Assembly (NCBI GenBank): GCA_030674455.1 | Contig: JAUSGQ010000017.1 | Span: 1 to 54,266 of the forward strand | Length of the DNA: 54,266 bases | Reading direction: 5' to 3' | Origin: a bacterium | GTDB taxonomy: Bacteria; Patescibacteriota; Minisyncoccia; Phycocordibacterales; UBA2100 | Shown: positions 28,036-35,286 of the stretch, in pieces | Layout: each line of letters starts with the position of its first letter | Numbering within the stretch: position 1 is the first letter of the stretch | Translations under genes and position numbers: made by a program | Notes under the pieces: model-generated | What the model saw: the letters and a program-made list of their open reading frames with translations, nothing else | Database searches by the model: none | What the model was told of the DNA's origin: nothing

Positions 28036-28683
28036 ATGGAACTGTTTCATCTTCTTAACCGCGGAGTAGAAAAACGAGTGGTTTTTCTTGACGATCATGA
28101 CCGCGCGCGATTTGTCCATGACCTATTCGCATTTAACAGCGAGTCTTTGTCCCTCAATTTTGAACAACCGGAGCGGCAACTGGAACAACGGCGTAGCCAC
28201 GGTCGCCTCGTTGATATCCATGCTTTTTGCTTGATGGGTAATCATTATCACCTGCTTGTATCAGAGTTGGTCGAGCGGGGCATATCGGTCTTTATGCAAA
28301 AACTCAACATGGGCTACGCAAAATATTTTAATGAACGGTACAAGAGAACGGGTGTTTTATGGCAGGGAACATTCAAGAAAATCCATGTGACGAACGATGC
28401 ACACTTCTTATATATTCCGTACTACATCCATCTCAACCCGCTCGATTTCACGATGCCGGAGTGGCGCGATGGAAAAGTCAAAGACGCGGCGCGAGCACTG
28501 GAACTTCTGCATGCGTACCGATGGAGTAGCCATCTGGATTACTTGGGCGAGAAGAATTTCCCGTCGATAATACGGAAAGATTTCCTATCCGACAATCTCG
28601 GAACGCGGAACGACTACGAAAAAGAAATCGCGAACATCATCTGCGACCCATCGCTGGCTGGCCAAAGCTCTCTTATAGAGTAA
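28036..28683 (+). CDS. REP-associated tyrosine transposase (RAYT, Y1/IS200-like HUH)
   Basis: 215 residues from ATG 28036; the frame extends upstream only through repeat DNA. MELFHLLNRGVEKRVVFLDDHDRARFVHDL is the standard RAYT opening. The HUH metal site is CLMGNHYHLLV. The nucleophilic Tyr is expected in the helix MQKLNMGYAKYFNERY, followed by GVLWQGTFKKIHV and YIPYYIHLNPL. RAYTs cut and join single-stranded DNA at REP palindromes and are normally single-copy and non-self-mobile. Here the gene is bracketed by three 25-bp palindromes (two before, one after), and a fourth copy is inside valS. This is strong context for a REP/RAYT pair. Confidence 0.88.
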   Translation: MELFHLLNRGVEKRVVFLDDHDRARFVHDLFAFNSESLSLNFEQPERQLEQRRSHGRLVDIHAFCLMGNHYHLLVSELVERGISVFMQKLNMGYAKYFNERYKRTGVLWQGTFKKIHVTNDAHFLYIPYYIHLNPLDFTMPEWRDGKVKDAARALELLHAYRWSSHLDYLGEKNFPSIIRKDFLSDNLGTRNDYEKEIANIICDPSLAGQSSLIE

Positions 28684-28696
28684 GTGAATCAGGCCT

Positions 28697-28721
28697 AAAT
28701 TGGACACGACGTGTCCAATTT
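28697..28721. repeat. TTGGACAC-family palindrome, copy 3 (downstream of RAYT)
   Basis: 25 bp, centre GAC, starting 14 bp after the RAYT stop and touching the 3' end of the pterin dehydratase gene (stop at 28720-28722). Its right arm therefore supplies the end of that gene. Confidence 0.9.
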
Positions 28722-29076
28722 AAATAGCGTCTATCTTTGAGGCTAGGATGAAATCGTTTTCGGAAAGTCCTTTGATAGCGTGTGTTGAAAGTTCCACGAC
28801 TACCTTGCCATACGATATGTGTACGTCGGGATGATGACCTTCCTTTTCGGCAATCGGTGTGATTTTGTTCGCGAAATTCATCGCTTCCGCAAAATCGCTG
28901 AATTTAAATTGTTTGATAATCCATCTCCCGTCTTCGCCTATTGCCCAACCACCGCGCCCGTCCGAAGCCTCGCGCGAAGGAGGGTTAACTTGCTTCAATA
29001 ATTCTCTAACTTGCGGCATCGCGAGCGGCTTCGTGCCCGCTTCGCATGGAACGCAGTGCTTGTCTGTGAGTGCCAT
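28720..29076 (-). CDS. Pterin-4a-carbinolamine dehydratase
   Basis: 118 residues from ATG 29076 (a TTG lies 6 nt upstream). The family dehydrates 4a-hydroxytetrahydropterin. Conserved features: GWAIGEDGRWIIKQFKFSDFAEAMNF, the catalytic HHPDVHISYGKVVVELSTH and GLSENDFILASKID. The N-terminus (LTDKHCVPCEAGTKPL) is the usual CxxC-containing opening. About 12 residues (NPPSREASDGRG) interrupt the normal junction before GW and come from a GAAGCCTCGCGCGAAGG-type repeat. No aromatic amino acid hydroxylase is visible, so the substrate or moonlighting role is open. Confidence 0.9.
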   Translation of the reverse strand: MALTDKHCVPCEAGTKPLAMPQVRELLKQVNPPSREASDGRGGWAIGEDGRWIIKQFKFSDFAEAMNFANKITPIAEKEGHHPDVHISYGKVVVELSTHAIKGLSENDFILASKIDAI

Positions 29077-29090
29077 GGGCAAGATTATAG

Positions 29091-29107
29091 CACTATACGC
29101 TATAGTG
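29091..29107. promoter_or_regulatory. Palindrome in the divergent gap of pterin dehydratase and ComF-like genes
   Basis: CACTATA-CGC-TATAGTG, a perfect 7-bp inverted repeat placed between two divergent starts only about 37 bp apart. It may be a shared operator or a remnant of the GCGTATAGCG repeat family. Confidence 0.4.
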
Positions 29108-29112
29108 TGGGA

Positions 29113-29772
29113 GTGAAGTTACAAAAGCTTCGTGACATAATATTTTTTGCAATTGATATTGTGCTGCCGCGCAAGGAGAGGACTATTCGAGCCGAACGGA
29201 GAACCATTGAAGAGCTAGGGATAACTCCGCAGACGCATGACGCATGCGGAGTAAAAATAACTACGATTTTGGATTACAAAAATCCCGCCGTGGAGGATTG
29301 CATACGCGCTCTCAAATACGACGGCTCTTCCCGCTCCGCGGAAATTCTTGCGGAAGCGCTCGCGGATTACCTGCGCGAAGAAATTTCACAGGTGAAAAGT
29401 TTCTCTCCTCGAAAGATTTTGCTCGTGCCGATTCCCCTTTTCAAAACGCGCGAGCGCGAACGCGGATTCAATCAGATAGAAATCGTACTGAAGAAATTGC
29501 CTAAAGAATTTCTGGATGGGACGCTTTCGGCCTTTGCCCCGCGAGCGCTCGTGCGCATACGCGAGACAAAGCAACAAACAAAACTTTCGCGCGCGGAAAG
29601 ATTAAAAAATATGACAAAAGCATTCTCTGCGCCGAATACAGAGGCGGTACAAGATAAACACATTTTCCTAATAGACGACGTAACCACCACCGGAGCGACC
29701 TTAGCGGAAGCCGCTCGTCCGCTCCGAAAAACAGGAGCGGAAGTCACCGCGTTAGCCCTTGCGCGGGCATAG
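29113..29772 (+). CDS. ComF-family phosphoribosyltransferase
   Basis: About 219 residues from GTG 29113 (or GTG 29107); no ATG is available. PRPP-binding motif IFLIDDVTTTGATL is near the C-terminus; LLVPIPLFKTRERERGFNQ and KQQTKLSRAERLKNM are the ComF/GntX signature. The N-terminal four-Cys zinc finger of ComFC is reduced to a single Cys (HDACGVKI). ComF proteins act in DNA uptake in competent bacteria; with the type IV pilus in this window a role in natural transformation is plausible but inferred. Confidence 0.85.
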   Translation: MKLQKLRDIIFFAIDIVLPRKERTIRAERRTIEELGITPQTHDACGVKITTILDYKNPAVEDCIRALKYDGSSRSAEILAEALADYLREEISQVKSFSPRKILLVPIPLFKTRERERGFNQIEIVLKKLPKEFLDGTLSAFAPRALVRIRETKQQTKLSRAERLKNMTKAFSAPNTEAVQDKHIFLIDDVTTTGATLAEAARPLRKTGAEVTALALARA

Positions 29773-29781
29773 TGTGCGTTT

Positions 29782-29993
29782 ACACAAGTCTGACTTGTGT
29801 GGATTTGTGGAAATTAACTATGGGATAGCCAGGCTGAACCGTCGATTCGATAAGGACATCTTGTCCGGGCGCGAACCTCGGTTCGCGCGACAAGGGAGGA
29901 ACCGACAGGCGTGGCTCCTCCTTTTTCTTTTCCAAAAATCGCTCAAATCAAAATCTACATCCCAATACTTAGTTTTATAACTAAGTATTGGGA
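29782..29993. repeat. Three hairpins in the gap before the DUF4349 gene
   Basis: 29782-29800 (ACACAAGTC-T-GACTTGTGT), 29860-29894 (CTTGTC and GCGCGAAC arms around CTCG, nested) and 29960-29993 (perfect 15-bp arms TCCCAATACTTAGTT). The first may end the ComF transcript. 29773-30029 holds no gene. Confidence 0.75.
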
Positions 29994-30029
29994 TGATTCG
30001 TCGAAGTTACTTCGTATTGCAAAAGATAT

Positions 30030-31016
30030 TTATACTAAAGCGCTTTTCTGCCGACGGCGCCAAAAGTGCGCCGCTATTGCTAGCGCTACAAAAATTGCCG
30101 GTATCCAATATCCCGGGAGATAGAGCTGTACTATTTCCCAAAGACTTATCCATTGCAAAGAGACTGTGCCGTCCACCGTCGCAACGTTGTCGAGAAGATT
30201 TTGGTCTTGCGTCTTAATTCCGTCAACATTCGCCTGGGCATATTTTATATTGTCGTCGGTGGCACTCAACTGTCCTTTGTACGACGCATTTTCATTCGCG
30301 AGCTGCGCATCGAGTACCGCCTTTTCATCTATGAGTTGGCCGATTGTTATGTCGTAGGGATTATTCGCCCTTCGGGTTGCAATTTCAGTTTCTTTTGCGG
30401 CGATTTGCGCATTAAACGAATTAACAGCGCTCGCGTGAGCCGAGACGAGTTTCTTCCGCGCCGCTTGCAGGTCTGCAAGATTTTTCTCGAACTGTTCTTG
30501 TGTCTGCTCTATATTTTGCTTTTGAGGCAAGAGATTTTGGGATTGTATGTTTATGGAAAGAAACTTCGGATTTACGAAGCTTTCTAGTTCCGTTCGAAAT
30601 TCCTCGAACTTAGATGCCGGTATTACAAAACTCACGGATCCATACTTCGGAGAACTTGATGTTTGGTCGATGCGTCCGGCAAATCCTCTGACTGTCGTTT
30701 CGACTCGGCGCGTGAGTTCTTGGACTTGGCGCGTGCGCATAGTGGCGCGATAGTCCGTCTTCAAAAACTCGCGGGTGTCGGTAGCGGGTACCTGCCCATA
30801 TTGCGGAGACGGATAAGGATAGTACCCTGCCGTTCCACCTCTCGACTCTGATGGCGCTATGGATTGACTCGAATCAGCGACACCATAGTTCCTAAAAATA
30901 TATTGGCTCGGATTTAAAGACATCACGAAAGTTATCAGCGCCAAAGCAATGAAGGCGAGCGTAAGCCATGGAATGCCGCGAGGGCTCGTAGGAAGTTTTG
31001 GGATTTTAATATCCAT
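30030..31016 (-). CDS. DUF4349 membrane protein
   Basis: 328 residues. An N-terminal transmembrane helix (WLTLAFIALALITFVMSL), a disordered Tyr/Pro/Ser-rich linker, the DUF4349 core (TRQVQELTRRVETTVRGFAGRID, YGSVSFVIPASKFEEF, FVNPKFLSINIQSQNL), a long coiled coil (about 165-270) and a C-terminal transmembrane helix (YWIPAIFVALAIAAHF) with a basic end. DUF4349 proteins are envelope-associated, and the function is unknown. Both ends are in the membrane with the coiled coil outside or inside as a loop. Confidence 0.85.
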   Translation of the reverse strand: MDIKIPKLPTSPRGIPWLTLAFIALALITFVMSLNPSQYIFRNYGVADSSQSIAPSESRGGTAGYYPYPSPQYGQVPATDTREFLKTDYRATMRTRQVQELTRRVETTVRGFAGRIDQTSSSPKYGSVSFVIPASKFEEFRTELESFVNPKFLSINIQSQNLLPQKQNIEQTQEQFEKNLADLQAARKKLVSAHASAVNSFNAQIAAKETEIATRRANNPYDITIGQLIDEKAVLDAQLANENASYKGQLSATDDNIKYAQANVDGIKTQDQNLLDNVATVDGTVSLQWISLWEIVQLYLPGYWIPAIFVALAIAAHFWRRRQKSALV

Positions 31017-31114
31017 ATCAATAGTTATTAATAATAGTTATTAAATACTACCACGGGTAAAGTAATTCAATTCCATCGCGCCCCGTGGTATGGTGGAGCA
31101 CGAAGACTCAATAA

Positions 31115-31201
31115 GGAGAGGTGGCAGAGCGGTCGAATGCAGCATCCTGCTAAGATGCTGACCGGGAAACTGGTCCGAGGGTTCGAATCCCTCCCTCTCC
31201 G
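31115..31201 (+). tRNA. tRNA-Ser (anticodon GCT)
   Basis: 87 nt with a long variable arm. Acceptor GGAGAGG / CCTCTCC, discriminator G73, anticodon loop CTGCTAA giving GCT for AGC/AGU codons, T-loop TTCGAAT. CCA is not encoded. The 3' end starts the hairpin that continues into the repeat element downstream. Confidence 0.95.
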
Positions 31202-31384
31202 CATAACAAAAAACACGCCCGAGAGGGCGATGTTTTTTATGCGGAGAGGAGAAATGTGCCTGCGCACATTTCGTGAGGGATTCGAAGACCGCAGCGATGT
31301 TTGGCCAGTAGGCCAAACCGCGAGGGGCGGCCTGCGACCGAGCGCGCGTCGGCGCGGCGAGAGTTGTAGGCGATTCCCTCCCTC
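31198..31384 (+). repeat. tRNA-Ser-linked element, copy 1
   Basis: It starts with a terminator-like hairpin (31208-31238). The tRNA 3' end CTCTCCGCAT pairs with ATGCGGAGAG at 31239-31248. A 140-bp body follows (31241-31384) that is about 90% identical to the body behind the other tRNA-Ser. It ends at 31371-31384 with CGATTCCCTCCCTC, a 13/14 match to this tRNA's own T-arm/acceptor (31184-31197), 187 bp away. Confidence 0.8.
31208..31238 (+). terminator. Terminator of tRNA-Ser(GCT)
   Basis: AAAAAACACGCCC-GAGA-GGGCGATGTTTTTT: a GC stem followed by a T6 tract. Confidence 0.75.
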
Positions 31385-31420
31385 AAGACGGCAAGAAAAA
31401 TATTCCTGACCGAATCCCTT

Positions 31421-31624
31421 TTACCTCTTACATTCCAAAATATCACCGGGCTGGCACTCCAGTGCTTTGCAAATCGCCCCTAAGGTCGAGAGCCGGATTG
31501 CTTTTGCCTTTCCATTCTTCAATATAGAAATATTTGCCATCGTAATCCCGACTTTTTCGGCGAGCTCGGTGACGCTCATTTTTCTTTTTGCCAACATGAC
31601 GTCGATGTTAATGATGATTGCCAT
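31421..31624 (-). CDS. Small XRE/Cro-type HTH regulator (YozG-like)
   Basis: 67 residues, a single helix-turn-helix domain: MSVTELAEKVGITMANISILKNGKAKAIRLSTLGAICKAL with the terminal motif CQPGDILE. This is the short Cro/CI type found paired with DUF2975 membrane proteins, where the two genes are usually co-transcribed and the regulator probably controls the pair. It follows the DUF2975 gene with a 31-bp gap, consistent with that. Confidence 0.88.
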   Translation of the reverse strand: MAIIINIDVMLAKRKMSVTELAEKVGITMANISILKNGKAKAIRLSTLGAICKALECQPGDILECKR

Positions 31625-31655
31625 GATATTTTATTTATAGTGAGCGTAGTCGAAT

Positions 31656-32174
31656 CTATACCGTTAAGTCGTTCTCGGATTTTATATCCACGGCATTTTG
31701 CAAAATCCGTTCAAACATTGCCGCCGCAGTGGCGACTACGATCGAACCGAAGGTGATGAAGACGCCCATAGCAATCCCGCCTGCCGCATCATCGCTACCA
31801 TGATTCAATATGATGAAAATTTCTTCTACCACAACAAAACCAATGATGGTTAGTGCGCAATATTTTATAATCCGCAGAGCTTTTACTGCCGCTTGCGAAA
31901 ATATCTTATTTTGTCCGGCATATCGGAGCACCTTGAACGCCTGATAGAGTGCTACGAAAAAAGGAATAGACCCTAGGTAGACAAGCGCCAGGAATGGATC
32001 CCAGTAAATACTAAACAGGTCTAAGTTTGCGGCTCTACCCTCGGTCAGAGGGAACCGAATCAAAAGAGCAAGAACGCCGATGCCTAGAGCCACAATGACA
32101 ACCTGAAGAAATATGGTTGAGCTTCTTTTTCCGCCGGAGGCGGATCCGCCTTTGGCGGACATATTCAAATTCAT
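31656..32174 (-). CDS. DUF2975 membrane protein
   Basis: 172 residues with four transmembrane segments (about 22-42, 58-80, 105-125 and 135-157) in the DUF2975 pattern (IPFFVALYQAFKVLRYAG, FSQAAVKALRIIKYCALTI). Function is unknown; the constant partner is a small HTH regulator, here just downstream. The N-terminus SAKGGSASGGK is encoded by an imperfect TCCGCC...GGCGGA palindrome (32130-32159). Removing it would leave a normal start, so this looks like another repeat insertion. Confidence 0.85.
   Translation of the reverse strand: MNLNMSAKGGSASGGKRSSTIFLQVVIVALGIGVLALLIRFPLTEGRAANLDLFSIYWDPFLALVYLGSIPFFVALYQAFKVLRYAGQNKIFSQAAVKALRIIKYCALTIIGFVVVEEIFIILNHGSDDAAGGIAMGVFITFGSIVVATAAAMFERILQNAVDIKSENDLTV
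32130..32159. repeat. TCCGCC/GGCGGA palindrome within the DUF2975 N-terminus
   Basis: Two 15-bp halves, TCCGCCGGAGGCGGA and TCCGCCTTTGGCGGA, complementary at 13 of 15 positions. Confidence 0.8.
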
Positions 32175-32333
32175 GATTTCATCGTAATTTACCGCTTATC
32201 GTTAGTCAATACATATTTATCGTTATTTGCACGCGTTGTAAGGTACGGCCCATAAGACCGTCTAATAAATCAGTGTCCGGCAGTTTATTCGGGTACTGTA
32301 ATTTATTAATTTAATTTTAGTTTTTAAAAAAAC

Positions 32334-33413
32334 ATGAACATACGCACATTCGGCGCTTCGGCGCTTACTCTCGTGTTCGCGCTGGGCTTTGGGGTTGCGA
32401 GCGCCAGCGCTTTATCAGTTTCCTGCTCGGGAACCCCTGCAATTTCCAGCATAACGTGGGTGGCCACCACCACGGACGGCGTCGCTCCCATCGCGCTCTT
32501 GTGGGGCAACGGCAGCACCTCAACCTCACAGACGATTCTCTATTCGCCGGGAACATACGCAATGACAATACAAGCGACTGACGCTTCGTCTACAGTTGCC
32601 ACGAGCACCTGCTCGGCAGTCGTGCAGGCGCCTCCGACAATTACTTCGTTCACAGCGTCACCTGTATCTATCACGAGCGGACAAAGCTCGATTCTCACGT
32701 GGTCTGTGAGCAACGCAAGTTCCACAAGCATTAATAACGGCGTCGGTGTTGTGTCCGGCACATCAACCGTTGTTTCTCCGACTGTTACAACGACATACAC
32801 ACTCTCGGCATTGAGTCCGGCGGGTACCACAACGGCCTCGGCTACAGTGACAGTGAACGCGACCAGCACAGGCGGCTCTTCCACACTTGCGCAACAGATA
32901 CAGGCATTGTTGCAGCAGATACGTGCGCTCCAACAGCAAATAGCCCAACTCATCGCGAACCAATTCGGCTTTGGGACCACGACACCGCCGATTATTCCGC
33001 CCGGCCAGTTCGGTAAGGCAGTTTGCATCTCGCTATCCCGCAATATCGGTGTCGGAGATTCCGGTGACGACGTGAAGAAAATCCAGGAGCTGCTGACAGA
33101 AAACGGATTCGCTACGCCGGCCACCGGATACTTCGGGCCTATGACAGCTCGTTCCATGAAGCACTTCCAGGAACGTAGCGGTATTGCATCATCAACTGCG
33201 TCCAATGGATACGTCGGGCCGCTGACGCGCGGATTCTTTGAGCGCGCATGCGGTAAGGGACTTTCCAAGCACTCAGAAAGCTCCGAGGCCGAATCATCGG
33301 AAGATAAGCGAGAAAATTCGACTTCCAATATACGTTCGGGCAAATCCGACAAAGCCAACACCGGAAACGGAAATAATGGCAAACGTTCCAACGGTTCCCG
33401 CGACGACGACTAA
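32334..33413 (+). CDS. Secreted Ig-like / peptidoglycan-binding protein
   Basis: 359 residues. Signal peptide (about 1-26, ending ASA), two Ig-like modules of about 80 residues (ITSFTASPVSITSGQSSILTWSVSNAS; TYTLSALSPAGTTTASATVTV), a Gln-rich coiled coil (LAQQIQALLQQIRALQQQIAQ), a peptidoglycan-binding-like domain (about 237-305: GDDVKKIQELLTENGF, YFGPMTARSMKHFQERSGI, GYVGPLTRGFFERAC) and a disordered charged tail (SESSEAESSEDKRENS...). It shares building blocks with the giant protein at 0.9-8.3 kb. Likely wall-attached surface protein. A/T-rich upstream sequence (32290-32332) may hold its promoter. Confidence 0.85.
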   Translation: MNIRTFGASALTLVFALGFGVASASALSVSCSGTPAISSITWVATTTDGVAPIALLWGNGSTSTSQTILYSPGTYAMTIQATDASSTVATSTCSAVVQAPPTITSFTASPVSITSGQSSILTWSVSNASSTSINNGVGVVSGTSTVVSPTVTTTYTLSALSPAGTTTASATVTVNATSTGGSSTLAQQIQALLQQIRALQQQIAQLIANQFGFGTTTPPIIPPGQFGKAVCISLSRNIGVGDSGDDVKKIQELLTENGFATPATGYFGPMTARSMKHFQERSGIASSTASNGYVGPLTRGFFERACGKGLSKHSESSEAESSEDKRENSTSNIRSGKSDKANTGNGNNGKRSNGSRDDD

Positions 33414-33440
33414 CGTAGCGCGCCAACCCGATTAACGTTC

Positions 33441-33466
33441 ACGCGCCCTCTTAACAGAGGGCGCGT
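33441..33466 (+). terminator. Hairpin after the secreted Ig-like protein gene
   Basis: Perfect 10-bp arms ACGCGCCCTC / GAGGGCGCGT with loop TTAACA, 28 bp after the stop. It is not followed by a T-run, so termination efficiency is uncertain. Confidence 0.5.
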
Positions 33467-33570
33467 GTGTTAAGAGTGAACCCGAGCAAACAGCATTTGT
33501 AAGTTACTGCTCCCTAACCCGTCTTAGTACTTAAGGTCAGAATTATCAGTCTTAAAATACATCAAATTAT

Positions 33571-34338
33571 ATGAACCGAATCAGCATCACATTCAGTTCC
33601 TTCGCAATCGCTGCTCTCATGGCAGTTGCACCTTTAGTTGCTTTTGCGGACACAGACGCTTCTAAGGGCGTCGTTATCAGCGCGAGCGGGAACGTCAATG
33701 TAGTCGGTGCAAGCGTAACGGCGGTCTCCAGCACTTCAATAAGTGCCGCAACGGCACTGGGCTCGACAACTATTAATTGGACGGTTAACACTTCCCCATC
33801 GACAAAGATTGAGGCGAACGGAGTAATAAGCACATCCACGAGCGGCATCGTAATCGGCGACAAAATTAACTTCTCGGGTACGCTGTCGAGCTTCGGCTCA
33901 ACAATCACGGTCGCCGCATCTCGAATCCGCGACACGTCTTCTTACCCGAACCTCAACGGCGCGGCAGGGAAAATAACGAGCATCAATGCAACCAGCAGTT
34001 CATTCGTGCTCTCGATAGGCCGGCACAACGTGACGGTGCAGACGAACGCATCAACGGCGATTACTGTGAACGGCGTTTCAACTTCCACGTTCGCGTCGCT
34101 GCAAGTCGGCCAGCAAGTGAAGGTGACGGGAACCTTGAACTCGGGCGGAACGGTCATCATCGCCTCTAATGTCCTCGCGATAACGAGTGGCAATAGCACA
34201 AGAATTGAGGCCAGAGAAAAAGCCGAACAGAAGCGAGAGAAAGCAAAGGAACTTCGAGAGGAGGCAAAACAAGAGCGAGAAACGAAGAATTCTGCAAACT
34301 TCTTTCTCAATCTCTTCTCCAAGCTACGCGTCAATTAA
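33571..34338 (+). CDS. Secreted DUF5666-type protein
   Basis: 255 residues. Signal peptide ending AFA (about 1-26), then two OB-like modules of the DUF5666 kind (GKITSINATSSSFVLSIGRHNVTVQTNASTAI; LQVGQQVKVTGTL; GDKINFSGTLSSFGSTITVAASRIRD) and a C-terminal charged helix (REKAEQKREKAKELREEAKQ) with a short hydrophobic end (FFLNLFSKL). Surface or periplasmic role unknown. It follows the Ig-like protein with a 157-bp gap, and both are rightward, so they may be co-regulated. Confidence 0.8.
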   Translation: MNRISITFSSFAIAALMAVAPLVAFADTDASKGVVISASGNVNVVGASVTAVSSTSISAATALGSTTINWTVNTSPSTKIEANGVISTSTSGIVIGDKINFSGTLSSFGSTITVAASRIRDTSSYPNLNGAAGKITSINATSSSFVLSIGRHNVTVQTNASTAITVNGVSTSTFASLQVGQQVKVTGTLNSGGTVIIASNVLAITSGNSTRIEAREKAEQKREKAKELREEAKQERETKNSANFFLNLFSKLRVN

Positions 34339-34361
34339 GACAACTTAAAACGGATAACCTC

Positions 34362-34436
34362 CAGCGCCCCGTCTACAGGCGATTGAGTACAATCGGATGC
34401 CAAACCCATCGGTCCTCTCGGGGCGCTGTAGGGTTT
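34362..34436 (+). terminator. Large terminator-like structure after the DUF5666 gene
   Basis: CAGCGCCCC (34362-34370) pairs with GGGGCGCTG (34420-34428), followed by TAGGGTTTTG. A small hairpin GATTG-AGTA-CAATC sits inside. Confidence 0.55.
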
Positions 34437-34460
34437 TGAATATCGCGCTTAGATAATTAC

Positions 34461-34646
34461 TTGCGGACGGGGAGAGATTCGCCTACAACTCTCGCCGCGC
34501 CGTCGCTCGGCTCGGTCGCAGGCCGCCCCTCGCGGTTTGGCCTGCTGGTCAAACATCGCTGCGGTCTTCGAATCCTCACGAAATATGCGTAGGCACATTT
34601 CTCCCCTCCGCAAACAAAATATGCGCCTATCGGCGCTATTCTGTAG
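34461..34646 (-). repeat. tRNA-Ser-linked element, copy 2
   Basis: On the minus strand it follows tRNA-Ser(CGA). The far end (34461-34481) repeats this tRNA's own T-arm/acceptor/flank (34647-34667) with 20 of 21 bases identical, 186 bp apart. The body (34465-34611) matches copy 1 at about 90% but carries indels, so no shared reading frame is kept. It also begins with the reverse complement of the tRNA 3' end (GCGGAGGGGAG). Confidence 0.8.
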
Positions 34647-34649
34647 TTG

Positions 34650-34734
34650 CGGAGGGGGAGAGATTCGAACTCTCGGTGCCTTTCGGCACGGTGGTTTTCG
34701 AAACCACTGCACTAGACCTCTATGCGACCCCTCC
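34650..34734 (-). tRNA. tRNA-Ser (anticodon CGA)
   Basis: 85 nt with a long variable arm (GTGCCGAAAGGCAC). Acceptor GGAGGGG / CCCCTCC, discriminator G, anticodon loop TTCGAAA giving CGA for UCG codons, T-loop TTCGAAT. Confidence 0.95.
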
Positions 34735-34737
34735 CCT

Positions 34738-34763
34738 GGACAGGCCGAGGCCTGTCCGTTTTT
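34738..34763 (+). terminator. Perfect hairpin with T-run beside tRNA-Ser(CGA)
   Basis: GGACAGGCC-GA-GGCCTGTCC followed by GTTTTT on the plus strand. No plus-strand gene ends here, so it may be a repeat, or part of the tRNA-Ser 5' leader on the minus strand. CGAGA-GATTTTG-TCTCG lies beside it. Confidence 0.45.
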
Positions 34764-34984
34764 GGCCCGAGAGATTTTGTCTCGAACCAAGCACGTTATG
34801 CAAAGCAGAACGCGCTTAAGAACTGACTCCGCAAACAATATCATTTATTTTGCTATTCAGCCAAAATAATACTACTATGACAAAGCTTTTTGGTTTTTCT
34901 AGAAGCTAAAACCTGGAAGCTGTTTCTTAGGCTAAATCATCCCAAGGGATAATCGCCCGAACATTTGCTTTGCAAATGTTTTAG

Positions 34985-35056
34985 GGCCCTATCGTCTAAT
35001 GGTTAGGACGCCGGCTTTTCAAGCCGTTAATCCGAGTTCGATTCTCGGTAGGGTCA
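34985..35056 (+). tRNA. tRNA-Glu (anticodon TTC)
   Basis: 72 nt. Acceptor GGCCCTA / TAGGGTC (one G-T pair), anticodon loop TTTTCAA giving TTC, T-loop TTCGATT. Confidence 0.95.
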
Positions 35057-35072
35057 GCGCATAAGTCTGTCA

Positions 35073-35104
35073 ACAAAAAGCACCGCAAGGTGCTTTTTGT
35101 TTTT
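35073..35104 (+). terminator. Terminator of tRNA-Glu
   Basis: 12-bp perfect arms ACAAAAAGCACC / GGTGCTTTTTGT, loop GCAA, then TTTTC. Confidence 0.85.
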
Positions 35105-35158
35105 CGTTGTGTAATGAAGAAAAACACGTTTATATTTTTTGCACTTAATGTTCGCCGA

Positions 35159-35185
35159 TTAATCCCTTCATGAAAAAGGGATTAA
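35159..35185. repeat. Hairpin in the 180-bp gap before the CAP-domain gene
   Basis: TTAATCCCTT / AAGGGATTAA, 10-bp arms. The rest of 35105-35286 shows nothing recognisable apart from A/T-rich DNA that may hold a promoter. Confidence 0.6.
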
Positions 35186-35286
35186 AAAATCTTTACTAGA
35201 ATCGCACAAGTTACATTCTCGAATGCTCTTGAGATAATGACGCGCACGGCTCCGCCGTTTTATTTGTAATCATAAACACGCAAGTT

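Noticed and set aside
31137-31409. 90-codon frame across tRNA-Ser(GCT) and the linked repeat
   Set aside because: It overlaps the tRNA, and the corresponding frame in the second copy (34449-34844) is shifted by indels, so there is no selection for coding.
34738-34763. Terminator of an unseen plus-strand gene
   Set aside because: No coding frame or RNA gene ends here on the plus strand; it is kept only as a low-confidence structural feature.
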